In this document: positions 26,523 through 35,850 of the stretch, one piece after another | How the letters are laid out: each line of letters begins with the position of its first letter | Position numbering within the stretch: position 1 is the first letter of the stretch | Assembly: GCA_902602595.1 (NCBI GenBank) | Contig: CACKRJ010000001.1 | Span: forward strand, 282,522-346,521 | Reading direction: 5' to 3' | DNA from: an uncultured SAR86 cluster bacterium | Lineage (GTDB): Bacteria; Pseudomonadota; Gammaproteobacteria; Magnimaribacterales; D2472 | Length of the DNA stretch: 64,000 nucleotides | Position numbers and translations under genes: made by a program | The notes under the pieces: generated by a model | Database searches by the model: none | The model's input: only the letters and a program-made list of their open reading frames with translations | What the model was told of the DNA's origin: nothing

Positions 26523-27791
26523 ATGTATATTTTGATTGTAGGGTCTGGCGGCAGAGAACATGCTTTAGCTTGGAAATGTGCGCAAGATGAATCTGTATCA
26601 GGGGTTTTTGTATGTCCAGGAAACGCAGGAACTGCTTTAGAAAATAAAGTATCTAATGTCTCTATTAATGTTGATGATTTTGCAGCAGTTAAAGATTTTT
26701 GTATTGAAAAAAATATTGCTCTTGTAATCGTAGGTCCAGAACAACCACTTGTTGACGGGCTAGTAGATTACTTGGATTCTAATGATATCAAAACCTTTGG
26801 GCCTTCTAGTACTGCTGCTCAGTTAGAGGGCTCTAAAACATTCTCAAAAGACTTTTTTATTAAATATGGTATTCCTACTGCAACTTATGCGGCCTTCGAT
26901 AATTTTGATAGCGCAAAAGATCACTTAAAAAATATTTCATACCCAACAGTAGTAAAGGCAGATGGTTTAGCAGCAGGCAAAGGGGTAATTATTTGCCAAG
27001 CTGAAAATGAAGCTTTGGAAGCTTTGGTCAGTATTTTTAAAGATCAAGCATTTGGGGATGCTGGGACAAGTGTGGTTATTGAAGATTTTTTAATTGGAGA
27101 AGAGGTAAGTTTTATAGCAGTGGTCAGTAAAGACAAAATTATCCCACTTGCAACCAGTCAAGATCATAAAGCCGTGGGTGATGGTGATGTTGGATTAAAT
27201 ACAGGTGGCATGGGAGCATATTCACCTGCACCCATAGTTGATGAAAAACTTCACCAAAAAATTATTGAGCAGGTTATGAAACCAACCATGCAAGGTTTAA
27301 TTGCTGAAGGCTCGCCCTATCTTGGATTTTTATACGCTGGACTCATGATCAATAATGGAGAATTGAAAGTTCTTGAATTTAATTGCAGATTTGGAGACCC
27401 TGAAACTCAACCTATTTTGCTGAGATTAAAATCAAGCCTTGTTGAACTTTGTCTTTCAGCAATTGATGATCAGTTAAACAATTATCAAATTCAGTGGACT
27501 GATGAGCATGCTTGCGGGGTGGTGATTGCAAGTAACGGGTATCCTCAAAACTATACAAAAAATAAGGAAGTAAAGATTAAATCCTCTGATGCAATTGGAA
27601 TGAAGCTATTTCATGCAGGCACAAAACTTCAAGGTGATAAAGTTTTAACATCAGGAGGAAGAGTATTTTGCGCAACTGCTTTGGGCAAAGATCTGCAAGA
27701 AGCTCAATCAAAAGCGTATAATTTGGTAGAATCTGTATCTTTCGATGGAGCTTTTTATCGAAAAGATATCGGCAACAAAGGACTGAAATGA
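26523..27791 (+). CDS. purD: Phosphoribosylamine-glycine ligase PurD
   Basis: A 422-residue ATP-grasp enzyme for the second step of purine synthesis. The start GSGGREHALAW, the VVGPEQPLVDGLVD segment, the ATP-binding VVKADGLAAGKGV near 142, and the EFNCRFGDPETQ motif near 280 are all present. Length matches the family. It is co-directional with purH, and its stop overlaps the start of coq7 by 4 bp, joining quinone synthesis to the purine operon. Confidence 0.97.
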   Translation: MYILIVGSGGREHALAWKCAQDESVSGVFVCPGNAGTALENKVSNVSINVDDFAAVKDFCIEKNIALVIVGPEQPLVDGLVDYLDSNDIKTFGPSSTAAQLEGSKTFSKDFFIKYGIPTATYAAFDNFDSAKDHLKNISYPTVVKADGLAAGKGVIICQAENEALEALVSIFKDQAFGDAGTSVVIEDFLIGEEVSFIAVVSKDKIIPLATSQDHKAVGDGDVGLNTGGMGAYSPAPIVDEKLHQKIIEQVMKPTMQGLIAEGSPYLGFLYAGLMINNGELKVLEFNCRFGDPETQPILLRLKSSLVELCLSAIDDQLNNYQIQWTDEHACGVVIASNGYPQNYTKNKEVKIKSSDAIGMKLFHAGTKLQGDKVLTSGGRVFCATALGKDLQEAQSKAYNLVESVSFDGAFYRKDIGNKGLK

Positions 27792-28414
27792 ATCTATTAG
27801 ATAATTTTATAAACGAGTGCGATATTGCTTTGAAAACATTATCATTCAAAAAAAGTGGGACTGGAAGATCATATCCAGCCAATGAAACCTCTTCTTTCCT
27901 TTCAAAAGAAGAGAAAGATCTATCAGTGCAACTCATGCGAGTAAATTTAGCTGGCGAAGTAGCAGCTCAGGCACTTTACAGAGGTCAAGCAATGGTTTGC
28001 AAAGATGCTGAGATAAAAAATCATCTCGTGCAAGCTGGAGAAGAAGAAACAGATCATTTAATTTGGTGTAAAAAACGTCTTGAAGAGTTAAACGGCAAAC
28101 CATCAATACTCAACCCTGTCTGGTATGCAGGATCATTTGCCATTGGCGCAATATTTGGAAGCTTTGGAGAAAAAACTAGCTTAGGGTTTGTCGAAGAGAC
28201 TGAAAAACAGGTTGTGAAACACCTTGAAAAACATTTGGATAAAGTTTCTAAGAATGATACTGAGACAATTGAAATTTTAAAGACTATGCGTGCTGATGAA
28301 GATGAGCATGCTCAAGAGGCGATAGAAAATGGAAGTGAATCACTGTCCGAGCCAACGAAAAAAGTTATGAGCTTCACTGCAAAAGTGATGACTGGATCAA
28401 GCGCTTATATTTAA
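27788..28414 (+). CDS. coq7: 2-polyprenyl-3-methyl-6-methoxy-1,4-benzoquinone monooxygenase (Coq7/UbiF-type)
   Basis: A 208-residue di-iron hydroxylase for a late step of ubiquinone synthesis. Carboxylate/histidine ligands are visible in the two halves: ELM-like VNLAGEVAAQ and EEETDHLIW in the first, FVEETEKQVVKHLE and ADEDEHAQEA in the second. Hydrophobic helices allow membrane association. Bacteria using Coq7 often lack the flavin enzyme UbiF. It is convergent with trpC and overlaps it by 4 bp. Confidence 0.93.
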   Translation: MNLLDNFINECDIALKTLSFKKSGTGRSYPANETSSFLSKEEKDLSVQLMRVNLAGEVAAQALYRGQAMVCKDAEIKNHLVQAGEEETDHLIWCKKRLEELNGKPSILNPVWYAGSFAIGAIFGSFGEKTSLGFVEETEKQVVKHLEKHLDKVSKNDTETIEILKTMRADEDEHAQEAIENGSESLSEPTKKVMSFTAKVMTGSSAYI

Positions 28415-29157
28415 AAAGAACCTCTCATTAAGCTTTCTCCTATTAAAAAGACTTTAATTTTATTAAGTTTTAAATAATTCATATCTTCTCTAGATTTGAT
28501 GCCTGACTCTGCAATAAAGATATTTTTTTGTTTGAATAAGTTTCTTAAGCGAACAGAATTATTTAGGTCAACTTCAAATGTTTTTAAATCTCTGTTGTTT
28601 ACACCTATTAAAGCGTCTTCAAAATGCTCAACTCTACGAAGTTCATTTTTATTATGCACCTCAATTAAATAATCCAGCTCTAACTTTTTAGCAATATTAA
28701 CGAAATCCTCGATTTGCTCATCAGAAAGAATGGATGCAATCAATAAAATACAATCTGCACCAATCAATTTAGATTCATAAATTTGATATTTATCAATCAT
28801 GAAATCTTTTCTTAAAATTGGTAAGGCAGTAATCTTCTTAATCTCTTTTATATACTCAACGCTACCCATAAAAAAATCTTCTTCCGTTAAAATTGATAAT
28901 GCAGATGCTCCAAAAGCCTCATATTCAATTGCCTTTTTCACTGGATCAAATTCTTCTGCAATGACTCCTGCGCTTGGTGAAGCTTTTTTGATTTCTGCAA
29001 TAATGGCTTCATCTTTGTTGGAAATATTATCTTTAAATCTTCCTCTGGGAAGATCGAGATTCTCTAAAGATCTTTTTATTTGCTCTATAGGTAATTCTGC
29101 CTTCTTCGCAATAAGACCTGCTTTTGTATTTGCGACAATTGTTTCTAGAATACTCAT
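28411..29157 (-). CDS. trpC: Indole-3-glycerol phosphate synthase TrpC
   Basis: A 248-residue TIM barrel, monofunctional (no TrpF fused). The catalytic lysine/glutamate residues lie in EIKKASPSAG near 51, LRKDFMID near 115 and EVHNKNEL near 161, with IGVNNRDLKTF near 178 and the phosphate site in IAESGIKSREDM. It converts the carboxyphenylamino-deoxyribulose phosphate to indole-glycerol phosphate. Last gene of the trpE-G-D-C run, sharing one base with trpD. trpF, trpB and trpA are not in the window. Confidence 0.96.
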   Translation of the reverse strand: MSILETIVANTKAGLIAKKAELPIEQIKRSLENLDLPRGRFKDNISNKDEAIIAEIKKASPSAGVIAEEFDPVKKAIEYEAFGASALSILTEEDFFMGSVEYIKEIKKITALPILRKDFMIDKYQIYESKLIGADCILLIASILSDEQIEDFVNIAKKLELDYLIEVHNKNELRRVEHFEDALIGVNNRDLKTFEVDLNNSVRLRNLFKQKNIFIAESGIKSREDMNYLKLNKIKVFLIGESLMRGSF

Positions 29158-30167
29158 CAGCTGTTGGATACTCGAACATATGAAGCTAATTTATCTGCAG
29201 CCATACCGTTATTCATTAGTTCAAATGAAAGTTCAACGCCATTTGCAATTGAATCTACCTTTCCAGCTAGATATAAAGCTGCGCCAGCATTAAGAGCAAT
29301 CATATCTTGAACAGCTGATTTATCACCTGAGAACGCTTCTCTAATTAATTGCAAACTATCATCCGGTGAAGTGGCTGAGATTTCAGACAGCGCTCCAAGA
29401 GATAAACCAAAATCTTTTGGAGAAATTTCATACTCAGAAATAGTATTATCCTTTAGCTCCGCAACATATGTGGAGTCGGTGATAGTAATTTCGTCTAAAC
29501 CATCGAAGCCATGAACAATAAGAACATGGTCCATAGATAAATTCTTTGCAACAGATGCAAAAGTTCTCACTAAATCTTTTTGATAAACGCCTAGGATTTG
29601 CCTTTTTGCACCACATGGATTTGTATGAGGACCTAGCAAATTAAACAAGGTTTTCTTTCCGATTTTTTGCCTTGCAGGCATCACATATTTCATTGATTCA
29701 TGATGCAAAGGGGCAAACAAAAAAACAAAACCCACTCTCTTAAAAATAGTTTCCAGCTTTGTTCGCTCATGGGCTATGTCAGCCCCAGCTGCTAACAATA
29801 AATCTGCGCTTCCAGACTTACTGGATACTGCCTTGTTACCATGCTTTGTTACCGCGGCGCCTCCAGCAGCAGCCACAAAAGATGAAGCAGTAGAGCAATT
29901 AAAAGTATATAGGCCTGAACCTCCTGTGCCACAAGTATCTATGTGATCTCCATCTCCTAATGGGTACGTCAAGGATTTTTCTTTCATGACTCTAGCTGCA
30001 GCAGTAATCTCAGTTTCTTGAATTCCTTTTTCATTCAAGGCCAACAAAAATGCTTCAATAGAAAGATCATCAACCTCTCCAGTCATGATTGATTCAATCG
30101 CAGACTGCATTGAATGGAAATCAAGATCCTCTTTTCTTTCTAACTGATTAATAAAATCCTGGATCAT
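29157..30167 (-). CDS. trpD: Anthranilate phosphoribosyltransferase TrpD
   Basis: A 336-residue enzyme that adds phosphoribose to anthranilate. The glycine-rich PRPP motif DTCGTGGSGLYTFN is near 78-91, the metal site KHGNKAVSSKSGSADLL follows, and GPHTNP and the HGFDGLDE acidic motif are in the second half. Normal length. It overlaps trpG by 4 bp and trpC by 1 bp, so translation is probably coupled. Confidence 0.96.
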   Translation of the reverse strand: MIQDFINQLERKEDLDFHSMQSAIESIMTGEVDDLSIEAFLLALNEKGIQETEITAAARVMKEKSLTYPLGDGDHIDTCGTGGSGLYTFNCSTASSFVAAAGGAAVTKHGNKAVSSKSGSADLLLAAGADIAHERTKLETIFKRVGFVFLFAPLHHESMKYVMPARQKIGKKTLFNLLGPHTNPCGAKRQILGVYQKDLVRTFASVAKNLSMDHVLIVHGFDGLDEITITDSTYVAELKDNTISEYEISPKDFGLSLGALSEISATSPDDSLQLIREAFSGDKSAVQDMIALNAGAALYLAGKVDSIANGVELSFELMNNGMAADKLASYVRVSNS

Positions 30168-30727
30168 ATATTTAAAAAATTATTAATTAATTGCATGCCA
30201 TGATCAGTATCAATGGATTCAGGGTGAAATTGAACACCATATATGGGTCTAGAAACATGTTCGATCCCCATAATAATTGAAGGATCATCAACAATTGTAG
30301 AGATAACCTTTAAATCTTTTGGCAAACTTATGCTATCAATAATGAGACTGTGATATCTCACCACTGAATATGGATCAGGGATATTGTTAAATAATCCTGA
30401 ATTGGAATGATTGATATTAGATTTTTTACCATGAAAAACTTCAGGAGCTTTAATAATCTTAGCCCCAAAGGCCGCACCAATTGACTGATGACCCAGACAA
30501 ACTCCTAATAATGGCACTTGAGATTCTTTAACAATCTCCATAGAAATTCCAGCCTCGTATGGGGTACAGGGACCTGGAGAAATAACAATTTTTTCAGGAT
30601 TAAGAGAATGAATTTCAGGAATACTTAATTCATCGTTTCTTTTTACCAAAACCTCGCAATTGCACTCTCCAATATAATGGACCAAGTTATAGGTAAAAGA
30701 GTCGTAGTTATCAATGACAAGAATCAT
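30164..30727 (-). CDS. trpG: Anthranilate synthase glutaminase subunit TrpG
   Basis: A 187-residue class I glutamine amidotransferase. It has IDNYDSFTYNL at the start, the oxyanion strand SPGPCTP, the nucleophile C77 in GVCLGHQ, and the catalytic pair H168 and E170 in QFHPES. It supplies ammonia to TrpE and could also serve aminodeoxychorismate synthase (PabA role) for folate, since many bacteria share the subunit. It overlaps trpE and trpD by 4 bp each. Confidence 0.94.
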   Translation of the reverse strand: MILVIDNYDSFTYNLVHYIGECNCEVLVKRNDELSIPEIHSLNPEKIVISPGPCTPYEAGISMEIVKESQVPLLGVCLGHQSIGAAFGAKIIKAPEVFHGKKSNINHSNSGLFNNIPDPYSVVRYHSLIIDSISLPKDLKVISTIVDDPSIIMGIEHVSRPIYGVQFHPESIDTDHGMQLINNFLNI

Positions 30728-32190
30728 GAAATCATCTCCATCGCATCCATGAATACTTTAGATTTTTGCCTACACTCTAGCCATTCATTTTCAGGAATAG
30801 AATCAGCAACCACTCCTGCCCCTGCCCCTACATGAATTTTTTTGTCCTTAATAACAGCAGTTCTTATTGCTATGGCTGTGTCCATATTTCCATTCCATCC
30901 GATGTAACCTATTGCTCCACCATAAATGCCTCTTGAGCTTGGTTCTAATTCATTAATTATTTCCATTGCTCTAATTTTAGGAGCGCCCGATAATGTTCCT
31001 GCGGGCAAGGTAGCCTTCAGCACATCAAAATAGCTCAATCCAGAAGCAATCTTTCCCATCACATTAGAAACGATATGCATAACATGGGAATATTTTTCAA
31101 TGATCATTTTATCCGTAACAAGAACTGAACCAATTTCAGAAACTCGTCCTACATCATTTCTTCCAAGATCAATAAGCATTAGATGTTCAGCTATTTCTTT
31201 TGGATCATTTAGAAGATCGTCTTCATTGAGTTTGTCTTCTTCAGGATTTTCTCCCCTTTTTCTGGTTCCTGCCAAAGGTCTTAAATTAATTTCATTGTCT
31301 TCAAGTCTGACTAGAATCTCAGGAGATGCTCCGACTATCTGACATTCGTCTAAATCTAAAAAATACATGTAGGGAGAAGGATTTAATTTGCGTATTGCTT
31401 TATATAAATTAAATGGGTCTTTATCAAAGTTTGCGGAATAATCCTGCGCTAATACAACTTGCATAACATCACCTTCTGCAATGTAATTTTTAACAGTATT
31501 TACAGCATCACAATATCCCTCTTTAGTAAAATTTGATTTAAACTCAAAAGAATTTGTAATTTGATTAAATTCTTGAACATCACTTTCTGCATGCCTAGTT
31601 AATATTTTCTCAATATCATCTAATTTAGATTGAGCAAAGTCATAAGACATATACTCAAGGTTGGCATTAAAAATAATTTGAGTTGAGTCATTTAAATTAT
31701 CAAAGACGATAAGTTGTTCTGCTTTTACAAGCATAATATCTGGCATATGCTCTTCAAACTTAGAGTCTTTGCCAGGCAGTGATGCTATCTTACTCTCAGC
31801 ATATTGAGCGCTTTCATACGCAAAAAATCCAATATAGCCTCCATGAAATCTTGGTAAATTTTCAATGTTTGGCGTGCAATGTTTTGAAATAATTTCTTCA
31901 ATTGCTTGGAGGGGATTTTCAGCTTCAAACCTGTCCTTAACTCCATCAATGACTGTCTCAATTTCTTTTCCAGAAATCTTAATTGTGTCCATACAACCAA
32001 AACCAATAATGGAGTATTGAGCCCACCTGTCTCCACCTTCAACTGATTCAAACAAAAAATTATTTTGTTGATCAGCTATTTTTGAATATAGAGACAATGG
32101 GGTTTCACCAGGAGCCACTATCTCTCTGCTCATCGGCAATACTGTGTAATCAGCATCTTTAAAATTGTCGTATTCTATATTTGTGATCAT
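30724..32190 (-). CDS. trpE: Anthranilate synthase component I TrpE
   Basis: A 488-residue chorismate-using enzyme. The N-terminal domain carries LFESVEGG near 46, the usual tryptophan-sensing region. The C-terminal domain has SPEILVR, RPLAGTRKRG near 300, LIDLGRNDVGRV near 335, and PAGTLSGAPKIRAMEI near 412. Full length. It sits 12 bp after the DUF192 gene with no room for a leader-peptide attenuator directly upstream, so classical trp attenuation is not seen here. Confidence 0.96.
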   Translation of the reverse strand: MITNIEYDNFKDADYTVLPMSREIVAPGETPLSLYSKIADQQNNFLFESVEGGDRWAQYSIIGFGCMDTIKISGKEIETVIDGVKDRFEAENPLQAIEEIISKHCTPNIENLPRFHGGYIGFFAYESAQYAESKIASLPGKDSKFEEHMPDIMLVKAEQLIVFDNLNDSTQIIFNANLEYMSYDFAQSKLDDIEKILTRHAESDVQEFNQITNSFEFKSNFTKEGYCDAVNTVKNYIAEGDVMQVVLAQDYSANFDKDPFNLYKAIRKLNPSPYMYFLDLDECQIVGASPEILVRLEDNEINLRPLAGTRKRGENPEEDKLNEDDLLNDPKEIAEHLMLIDLGRNDVGRVSEIGSVLVTDKMIIEKYSHVMHIVSNVMGKIASGLSYFDVLKATLPAGTLSGAPKIRAMEIINELEPSSRGIYGGAIGYIGWNGNMDTAIAIRTAVIKDKKIHVGAGAGVVADSIPENEWLECRQKSKVFMDAMEMIS

Positions 32191-32202
32191 GAGTTTTCTT
32201 AA

Positions 32203-32631
32203 CTAAAGATTTATTTTATCTCCAACAGAAATTTGATTTCTTGCAAACCACCCCTGATTAACTTCTACTGCCATTCTAACTTTCTGCATAGAGCAGATTG
32301 AGTCCTCCGAGAATGGGACCATATCATAAATCTCTAAAATTCTTCTATCAGATGAGAGATAAGCAACGCTAAGTGGCAGCGAAGTATTTTTCATCCACAT
32401 GCATTGTTTCTTGTTTGATGGCCAAATAAAAAGCATGCCAGTATTTTTTTCTAAGAAAGCTTTATTCATTAAACCTTTTCGTCTTGAGGCATCAGTATTG
32501 GAAATGATTAAATTTAACTTTGCATTTTTACCTTCAAAGCTCATCTGCAATGCAGCAAAAGAGATTGCAGAAAATAAAATTAATGAGAGGCTAAGTAATT
32601 TTTTGACGGAAGCTTTTAATTGTTTTCTCAT
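32203..32631 (-). CDS. DUF192 exported protein
   Basis: A 142-residue protein from the ATG at 32631, giving a typical signal peptide (MRKQLKASVKK, then a hydrophobic core to about 28). An in-frame ATG five codons upstream (32646) is possible. The DUF192 domain follows, with RRKGLMNK and GMLFIWP motifs, MWMKNTSLPL near 91 and VEVNQGWF near 125. Function unknown; probably periplasmic. It overlaps the end of rpe by about 40 bp in another frame. Confidence 0.82.
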   Translation of the reverse strand: MRKQLKASVKKLLSLSLILFSAISFAALQMSFEGKNAKLNLIISNTDASRRKGLMNKAFLEKNTGMLFIWPSNKKQCMWMKNTSLPLSVAYLSSDRRILEIYDMVPFSEDSICSMQKVRMAVEVNQGWFARNQISVGDKINL

Positions 32632-33271
32632 AATCTGATGATCCAAAAATAGCAGAGCCTGCTACAAAAACATTTGCACCTGCCTTCGAAACTCTTGAGA
32701 TAGTTTCGTTATTGATGCCGCCATCAACTTCTAAGAATATCTGCTGATCTTGTTGATCAATGAGTTTTTTTGCTTCAGAAATTTTTTCAATCGTATCTTC
32801 AATAAATTCTTGCCCGCCAAATCCAGGATAAACACTCATTAACAAAATAAGATCTATTTCACCAATAATATCTTTTAATACAGATAAGGACGTATCTGGA
32901 TTGATTGCGATACCAGCTTTACATCCACACTGCTTAATAATATTGATAGTCTCAGAAACGTCATCCACTGCTTCGGGGTGAAAACTAATGAGGTCTGCAC
33001 CAGCATCTGCAAAACTCTTTGCCAATTCATTTACAGGAGTAATCATTAAATGAACGTCTATAAAATCTTTTATGCCATCATCTCTTAATGACCGACAAAC
33101 CATTGGACCAACTGTGAGATTTGGCACATAGTGATTATCCATTACATCAAAATGTATCCAATCTGCGCCAGCTTTCATGACAGAATTTATCTCTTCTCCT
33201 AGTCTCGCAAAATTTGCTGATAAGATTGAAGGTGCTATTAAAGAATTAGAGTTCATTTTCTTAATTTTCAT
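32591..33271 (-). CDS. rpe: Ribulose-phosphate 3-epimerase Rpe
   Basis: A 226-residue TIM barrel that interconverts ribulose-5-P and xylulose-5-P. Metal and catalytic residues are in HFDVMDNHYVPNLTVGP near 39, DVHLM near 72, HPEA near 97, MSVYPGFGGQ near 144 and EVDGGIN near 179. Between murU and the DUF192/trp genes; rpe next to trpE is a recurrent bacterial arrangement. It overlaps murU by 11 bp. Confidence 0.95.
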   Translation of the reverse strand: MKIKKMNSNSLIAPSILSANFARLGEEINSVMKAGADWIHFDVMDNHYVPNLTVGPMVCRSLRDDGIKDFIDVHLMITPVNELAKSFADAGADLISFHPEAVDDVSETINIIKQCGCKAGIAINPDTSLSVLKDIIGEIDLILLMSVYPGFGGQEFIEDTIEKISEAKKLIDQQDQQIFLEVDGGINNETISRVSKAGANVFVAGSAIFGSSDYEKTIKSFRQKIT

Positions 33272-33932
33272 CTTTTAAAACTTTCCTTGCAAGCTTTAGC
33301 CGATCCTCAGTCCCAACATCAATCCACAATGAATCATCATAATGAGCACTAACCATAGATTTTGTAATCAAGGGTTTCAAGATAGTATTCCAAAGATCAA
33401 ATGGATACTTTCTAGATAGGTGTGTATCTAAGATATTTGGATTGAGTACTGATACACCTGAATAAGTAAAATCATTTATTCCATCATTTATAAAAACTGA
33501 GTTTGCGTTCATTGAAAAATCACCTCTTTGATTATGTTCAGGATTTTTCACTGCTACAAGATGAGCTGTCGCAATTGTTGAAGGTAATTGATGAAAGTCT
33601 AAATCAAAAATAATATCTGCTGTTGACAATAAAAAAGGATCTTTTCCTAAAAAATTTTTTGCATTAACCAACGCCCCGCCAGTTCCATATGGGAAAGGTT
33701 CATCTACAAAAACTATTTTAGATATTGCATCAATTGACTGAAGAGCTTCCTTGATCTGATCTCCAAGATAAGAGACGTTAATTACAAACTCACTGACTCC
33801 ATAAGCAATGAACTGATTTATCGATCGCTCTATCAATGAGAGTCCACCCACATCAATCAAAGGCTTGGGCAACTTGCCTGTTATAGGCTGCAGTCTTGAG
33901 CCAAGTCCCGCTGCTAAGATCATGGCTTTCAT
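33261..33932 (-). CDS. murU: N-acetylmuramate-1-phosphate uridylyltransferase-like nucleotidyltransferase MurU
   Basis: A 223-residue sugar-phosphate nucleotidyltransferase. The nucleotide-binding MILAAGLGSRLQPIT with KLPKPLIDVGG is at the N-terminus, GTGGALVNAK is near 84, and TADIIFDLD carries the metal aspartate near 107. MurU makes UDP-MurNAc directly from MurNAc-1-P in the recycling route that bypasses de novo synthesis. Assignment as MurU, rather than a glucose- or mannose-1-P transferase, rests on the adjoining amgK (4-bp overlap). Confidence 0.9.
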   Translation of the reverse strand: MKAMILAAGLGSRLQPITGKLPKPLIDVGGLSLIERSINQFIAYGVSEFVINVSYLGDQIKEALQSIDAISKIVFVDEPFPYGTGGALVNAKNFLGKDPFLLSTADIIFDLDFHQLPSTIATAHLVAVKNPEHNQRGDFSMNANSVFINDGINDFTYSGVSVLNPNILDTHLSRKYPFDLWNTILKPLITKSMVSAHYDDSLWIDVGTEDRLKLARKVLKDEN

Positions 33933-34927
33933 AGATTTACCAATTTATCTTCTAAGGTTTGCAAGACATTATCATTAAGAAAATTAGTTAAACTTACTTG
34001 GTTTAATTCCTGAGATATCATTGCTGTATTTATTACAATTTGAGGCAAATCATGCATTCTGAATGAACGATTTAATCTTAGATAAAGTTCAGTTAAAGTT
34101 CCCATAATCCTTAAATTCCTTTGCAAACCTCCCCATAAGGTTGCACTATAAATATCTTCTGCAGATATGTCATAAAACGAAAGATCTGAAAAAATGCTGC
34201 AATATTTTTTTATTGTATCAATCTTGCAAGGAATATAGTGATCGATCAGAATCCCTGCTAAATCAATCCCTATTGGACCAAAACACATATCTTGAAAATC
34301 TATTAATGCAAGTTCGCCATTATCTAAAAGGTGAATATTTCTTCTTTCAAAATCAAAATGGCAATTAGTCCATTGTTGATCCATTATTTGAGGTCTCATA
34401 TCAACATAAAGATCTTTGTAGCCATCAAACATCTCAAGATCAAGGAACTCCCTGCAAAGGACTTTGGAGAATTTCTTCGAATGTGATTCTAAACCCATCC
34501 AAAATGTAGAATGCAAATCAACATGCTTAGATTGATGCATTTGATTAAGAAGCTCTAAAGATAAATAAACTAACTTTTCTTGTTGATAAAAATTTTTTTC
34601 ATCAATTAAAGAATGATCGCCAAGATCTTCTAGAATAGTTAAATTACTATCAAGCCTATAGTTAAAGATCTTGGGAACTCTAACATTACAGTCTGATAAT
34701 TCATTCGCTCGATTGATAAAAACTAATTGGCCGTTAACTTCCCTATCATCATATGAAATGACATAAGAACATTCTTTAGAAGATGCTCTAAAATATCTTC
34801 TTCCACTGGCCTCTATCTTAAGAGGTTCCAATGATGTTAGATCTCCATTAAAAGTCTGAGCATACTTAAGTATATTGGCTTTTGATATTTCAGCTATTTT
34901 CAATCTCCGAAGGTAAAGGAGTATCAT
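33929..34927 (-). CDS. amgK: Anomeric MurNAc/GlcNAc kinase-like phosphotransferase AmgK
   Basis: A 332-residue aminoglycoside-phosphotransferase-fold kinase. The catalytic loop HFDFERRNI is near 189 and the metal-binding IDFQDMCFGP near 207. AmgK phosphorylates the anomeric hydroxyl of recycled MurNAc and feeds MurU. The start is uncertain: ATG at 34927 overlaps the upstream dehydrogenase by 38 bp, while a TTG at 34903 would overlap by 14 bp. Neither has a good Shine-Dalgarno. The pair amgK-murU gives a fosfomycin-bypassing recycling pathway in other gammaproteobacteria. Confidence 0.87.
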   Translation of the reverse strand: MILLYLRRLKIAEISKANILKYAQTFNGDLTSLEPLKIEASGRRYFRASSKECSYVISYDDREVNGQLVFINRANELSDCNVRVPKIFNYRLDSNLTILEDLGDHSLIDEKNFYQQEKLVYLSLELLNQMHQSKHVDLHSTFWMGLESHSKKFSKVLCREFLDLEMFDGYKDLYVDMRPQIMDQQWTNCHFDFERRNIHLLDNGELALIDFQDMCFGPIGIDLAGILIDHYIPCKIDTIKKYCSIFSDLSFYDISAEDIYSATLWGGLQRNLRIMGTLTELYLRLNRSFRMHDLPQIVINTAMISQELNQVSLTNFLNDNVLQTLEDKLVNL

Positions 34928-35747
34928 CTGGTAAGAAAAAATCCAGAGCTAATTCAGCAAATGGTACGTCTGCGTATTTAGAAAAATCTCTAATTCCTGC
35001 TTCATATAAGACCAAATCATCAATACAAAAATTTCCAGTGAAACCTGATGGGTCCTTAGTAAAAATTTCGTATGCAGCATCAGCCATAATTTCTGGAGTT
35101 CTAGAAATGTTCATTAATTCTTCGCCACCCAAAACATTTTTTACAGCAGCAGTTGCGATTGCAGTCCTTGGCCACAAACCATTAACAGCTATGCTATCGG
35201 ACTTTAATTCTTCAGCCATGCCTAATACACACATACTCATAGTGAATTTTGCCATTGTGTATGCTAGGTGGGGGCCAAACCATTTTGGCTTCATATCAAG
35301 AGGCGGGGCCAAGTTTAATATGTGAGCATTATTAGATTTTTTTAAATGTGGAATACAATATTTGCTTACTAGGTAGGTTCCTCTTCCATTAATTTGATGC
35401 ATTAAATCATATCGTTTCATATCTGTGTCAGGCGTGCTTGTTAGTGAAATTGCAGACGCATTATTCACACAAATATCAATTCCTCCGAAGTGACTAATGG
35501 TTTGCTCAACAGCCTCTCTAACATTCATCTCTTCACGAACATCTAGAATGATAGGCAATGCTTCCCCTCCTGCAGCTTCAATTTCATCTGCAGCAGTGTA
35601 TATGGTTCCCGGAAGCTTTGGATGAGGCTCGGCTGTTTTTGCTGCCAAAACTACCTTTGCGCCGTCTTTAGCAGCACGTTTGCCTATTTCAAGACCTATT
35701 CCCCTGCTACCACCCGTAATAAACAAGACTCTGCCATTTAAACTCAT
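34890..35747 (-). CDS. Short-chain dehydrogenase, HSDL2-like
   Basis: A 285-residue SDR from the ATG at 35747, which has GGAG 8 nt upstream and starts just before the Rossmann motif TGGSRGIG. The KTAEPHPKLPGTI segment after the second strand is characteristic of hydroxysteroid-dehydrogenase-like protein 2 relatives. The NNAS motif is present and the active-site YTMAK is kept, but the position normally holding the catalytic serine reads NLAPPLD. A start at 35852 would need an unlikely 35-residue extension. Substrate unknown, probably lipid-type. Head of the amgK-murU-rpe-trp run. Confidence 0.85.
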   Translation of the reverse strand: MSLNGRVLFITGGSRGIGLEIGKRAAKDGAKVVLAAKTAEPHPKLPGTIYTAADEIEAAGGEALPIILDVREEMNVREAVEQTISHFGGIDICVNNASAISLTSTPDTDMKRYDLMHQINGRGTYLVSKYCIPHLKKSNNAHILNLAPPLDMKPKWFGPHLAYTMAKFTMSMCVLGMAEELKSDSIAVNGLWPRTAIATAAVKNVLGGEELMNISRTPEIMADAAYEIFTKDPSGFTGNFCIDDLVLYEAGIRDFSKYADVPFAELALDFFLPDDTPLPSEIENS

Positions 35748-35802
35748 TTTATGTCTCCAACTTTTATAATAATTATTGCTTGATGTTGCATTTTTAAACT
35801 GG

Positions 35803-35830
35803 TTGATGCAAGTTAAGAGATTATTATAAG
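35803..35830 (+). promoter_or_regulatory. Promoter of the DsbA/HCCA-isomerase-like gene
   Basis: TTGATG at 35803-35808 and TATAAG at 35825-35830 are 16 bp apart, giving a start near 35837 and a leader of about 14 nt that carries GAGG before the ATG at 35851. This is a conventional leadered arrangement, in contrast to the leaderless candidates. Confidence 0.5.
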
Positions 35831-35850
35831 CTTTAGAAGTGAGGACGACC

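Noticed and set aside
32191..32202. trp attenuator or leader peptide before trpE
   Set aside because: Only 12 bp separate trpE from the upstream gene, and no Trp-rich short frame or alternative hairpins are seen.
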